A stretch of 40,458 nt of DNA, from assembly GCA_028718225.1 (NCBI GenBank), contig JAQUMI010000008.1, forward strand, positions 1 to 40,458. The letters run 5' to 3'. Origin of the DNA: Candidatus Omnitrophota bacterium (GTDB taxonomy: Bacteria > Omnitrophota > Gorgyraeia > Gygaellales > Profunditerraquicolaceae). How positions within the stretch are numbered: position 1 is the stretch's first letter; every line of letters starts with the position of its first letter. Below the pieces are notes generated by a model. It made no database searches. It saw nothing but the letters and a program-made list of their open reading frames with translations, and was not told the DNA's origin. The translations under genes and the position numbers were made by a program. Below are positions 39,523 to 40,458 of the stretch, piece by piece.

Positions 39523-40183
39523 AAATAAGAATTATGCCAGCTTAAAAAAATTCTGCCTGGACCAGGGGATTGACCTGTTCGGAGTAGCAGATATCCGGAA
39601 AGTAAAAAAAGATTTTCAATTATCCGAGAATTCTCTGGCTGGGTTGGATAAGGCGGTTTGCCTGGGCCTTAGGCTGTCAGGAAGCATACTGGGCGAGATA
39701 TCCCTTGCTCCTACGCGGCTTTATTTTCACCATTACCGTACAGTGAACGCGTGCCTGGACCAGATAGCCTTAAAGGCAGCTAATTTCATCCAGAGAAAAG
39801 GTTTTTCGGCACTGCCTATACCCGCTTCAATAATTTTAGATTGGGAAAATCAGCGAGCCCATCTTTCGCATAAACAAGTGGGAGTTTTAGCGGGCCTGGG
39901 GTGGATAGGCAGGAATAACCTATTAGTGAATAGAAGGCTGGGCAGCCAGTTTCGCTTGAGCAGTATACTGACGGATATGCCCTTAAAACTGGATAAGCCG
40001 TTAAAAGATGATTGCGCTTCCTGCCGCCTTTGTGTTAAGATATGCCCGGCGCAGGCGATCAAGGATAACCCGCAGGATTTTGAACATATTCGTTGTTTTG
40101 AAAAATTGAAAGAGTTCCAGAAGCAAAAATTAGTTGACCAGTATATCTGTGGCGTATGCGTTAATGTGTGTAAAGGCAAATAA
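39515..40183 (+). CDS. Double 4Fe-4S cluster protein, QueG-like but short
   Basis: CASCRLCVKICPAQAI and ICGVCVNVCKGK; GVLAGLGWIGRNNLLVN as in QueG-type proteins. Confidence 0.75.
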   Translation: MDKNKNYASLKKFCLDQGIDLFGVADIRKVKKDFQLSENSLAGLDKAVCLGLRLSGSILGEISLAPTRLYFHHYRTVNACLDQIALKAANFIQRKGFSALPIPASIILDWENQRAHLSHKQVGVLAGLGWIGRNNLLVNRRLGSQFRLSSILTDMPLKLDKPLKDDCASCRLCVKICPAQAIKDNPQDFEHIRCFEKLKEFQKQKLVDQYICGVCVNVCKGK

Positions 40184-40186
40184 CCC

Positions 40187-40458
40187 ATGGGCGATCTATA
40201 TTTAACCAAGGCAGGCCACCGGAAGTTACTCGAAGAGCTGGAATATTTAAAGACGGTCAAGCGCAGGCAGCTCTCTAAGGCCATCGGCGAGGCTCGGGCA
40301 CACGGCGACATATCCGAGAACGCTGAATATGACGCGGCTAAAGACGCCCAGGGGCTTAACGAGAAGAAAATCGCGGAATTAGAGCAGAAGTTAGCTTCGG
40401 CGCGCATTCTGGATGGGGATATCCGTACGGATGAAGTTCTAATCGGCGCTACTGTCCG
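40187..40458 (+). CDS. greA: Transcription elongation factor GreA, 3'-truncated by window end (absent from supplied ORF track)
   Basis: MGDLYLTKAGHRKLLEELEYLKTVKRRQLSKAIGEARAHGDISENAEYDAAKDAQGLNEKKIAELE. Confidence 0.93.
   Translation, partial: MGDLYLTKAGHRKLLEELEYLKTVKRRQLSKAIGEARAHGDISENAEYDAAKDAQGLNEKKIAELEQKLASARILDGDIRTDEVLIGATV

Noticed and set aside
39515-40183. Calling this gene queG
   Set aside because: Only 222 aa and lacks the usual C-terminal HEAT-like region, so only QueG-like 4Fe-4S protein is supported.
1-40458. CRISPR array, tRNA/rRNA genes, integrase or transposase genes
   Set aside because: Looked for direct-repeat/spacer patterns, tRNA-like CCA/T-loop segments and DDE/tyrosine recombinase motifs; none seen by eye.

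Overview
The window is 40,458 bp with coding on the + strand throughout. The first ~19.6 kb is one uninterrupted reading frame that is open at the 5' window edge: at least 6,507 aa as tracked, plus 16 in-frame codons before the tracked TTG 'start'. I read it as a polyprotein-like chain of about 20 modules. These include a Fic/Doc-like remnant, TPRs, a transglutaminase-like Cys-His-Asp domain, about six Rossmann methyltransferases, a P-loop domain, two GHKL ATPases, a HAD-like domain, four LuxR-type HTH-like segments, a pseudokinase-like domain, a sigma-70-like domain, an HD-GYP domain and several domains I cannot assign. A short motif, [SAG][SG]SP[VLAI] (mostly SSSPV/SSSPL/ASSPL), separates the modules; I count 26 copies. 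This architecture is the most likely candidate for an undescribed system here. Downstream are tandem PilZ genes, a sugar ABC transporter locus (solute-binding protein plus two permeases) with two clan GH-A-like hydrolases and a duplicated CBM-like secreted protein, TPR and coiled-coil proteins, ROK and LacI regulators, a class II ribonucleotide reductase with a paired NrdR-box-like operator, archaeal-type phosphoglycerate mutase, mnmG, a 4Fe-4S protein and a truncated greA. Several palindromic or REP-like intergenic repeats are present. Everything was read by eye; no alignment or profile search was run. Assignment to an Omnitrophota-like lineage would be inference only.
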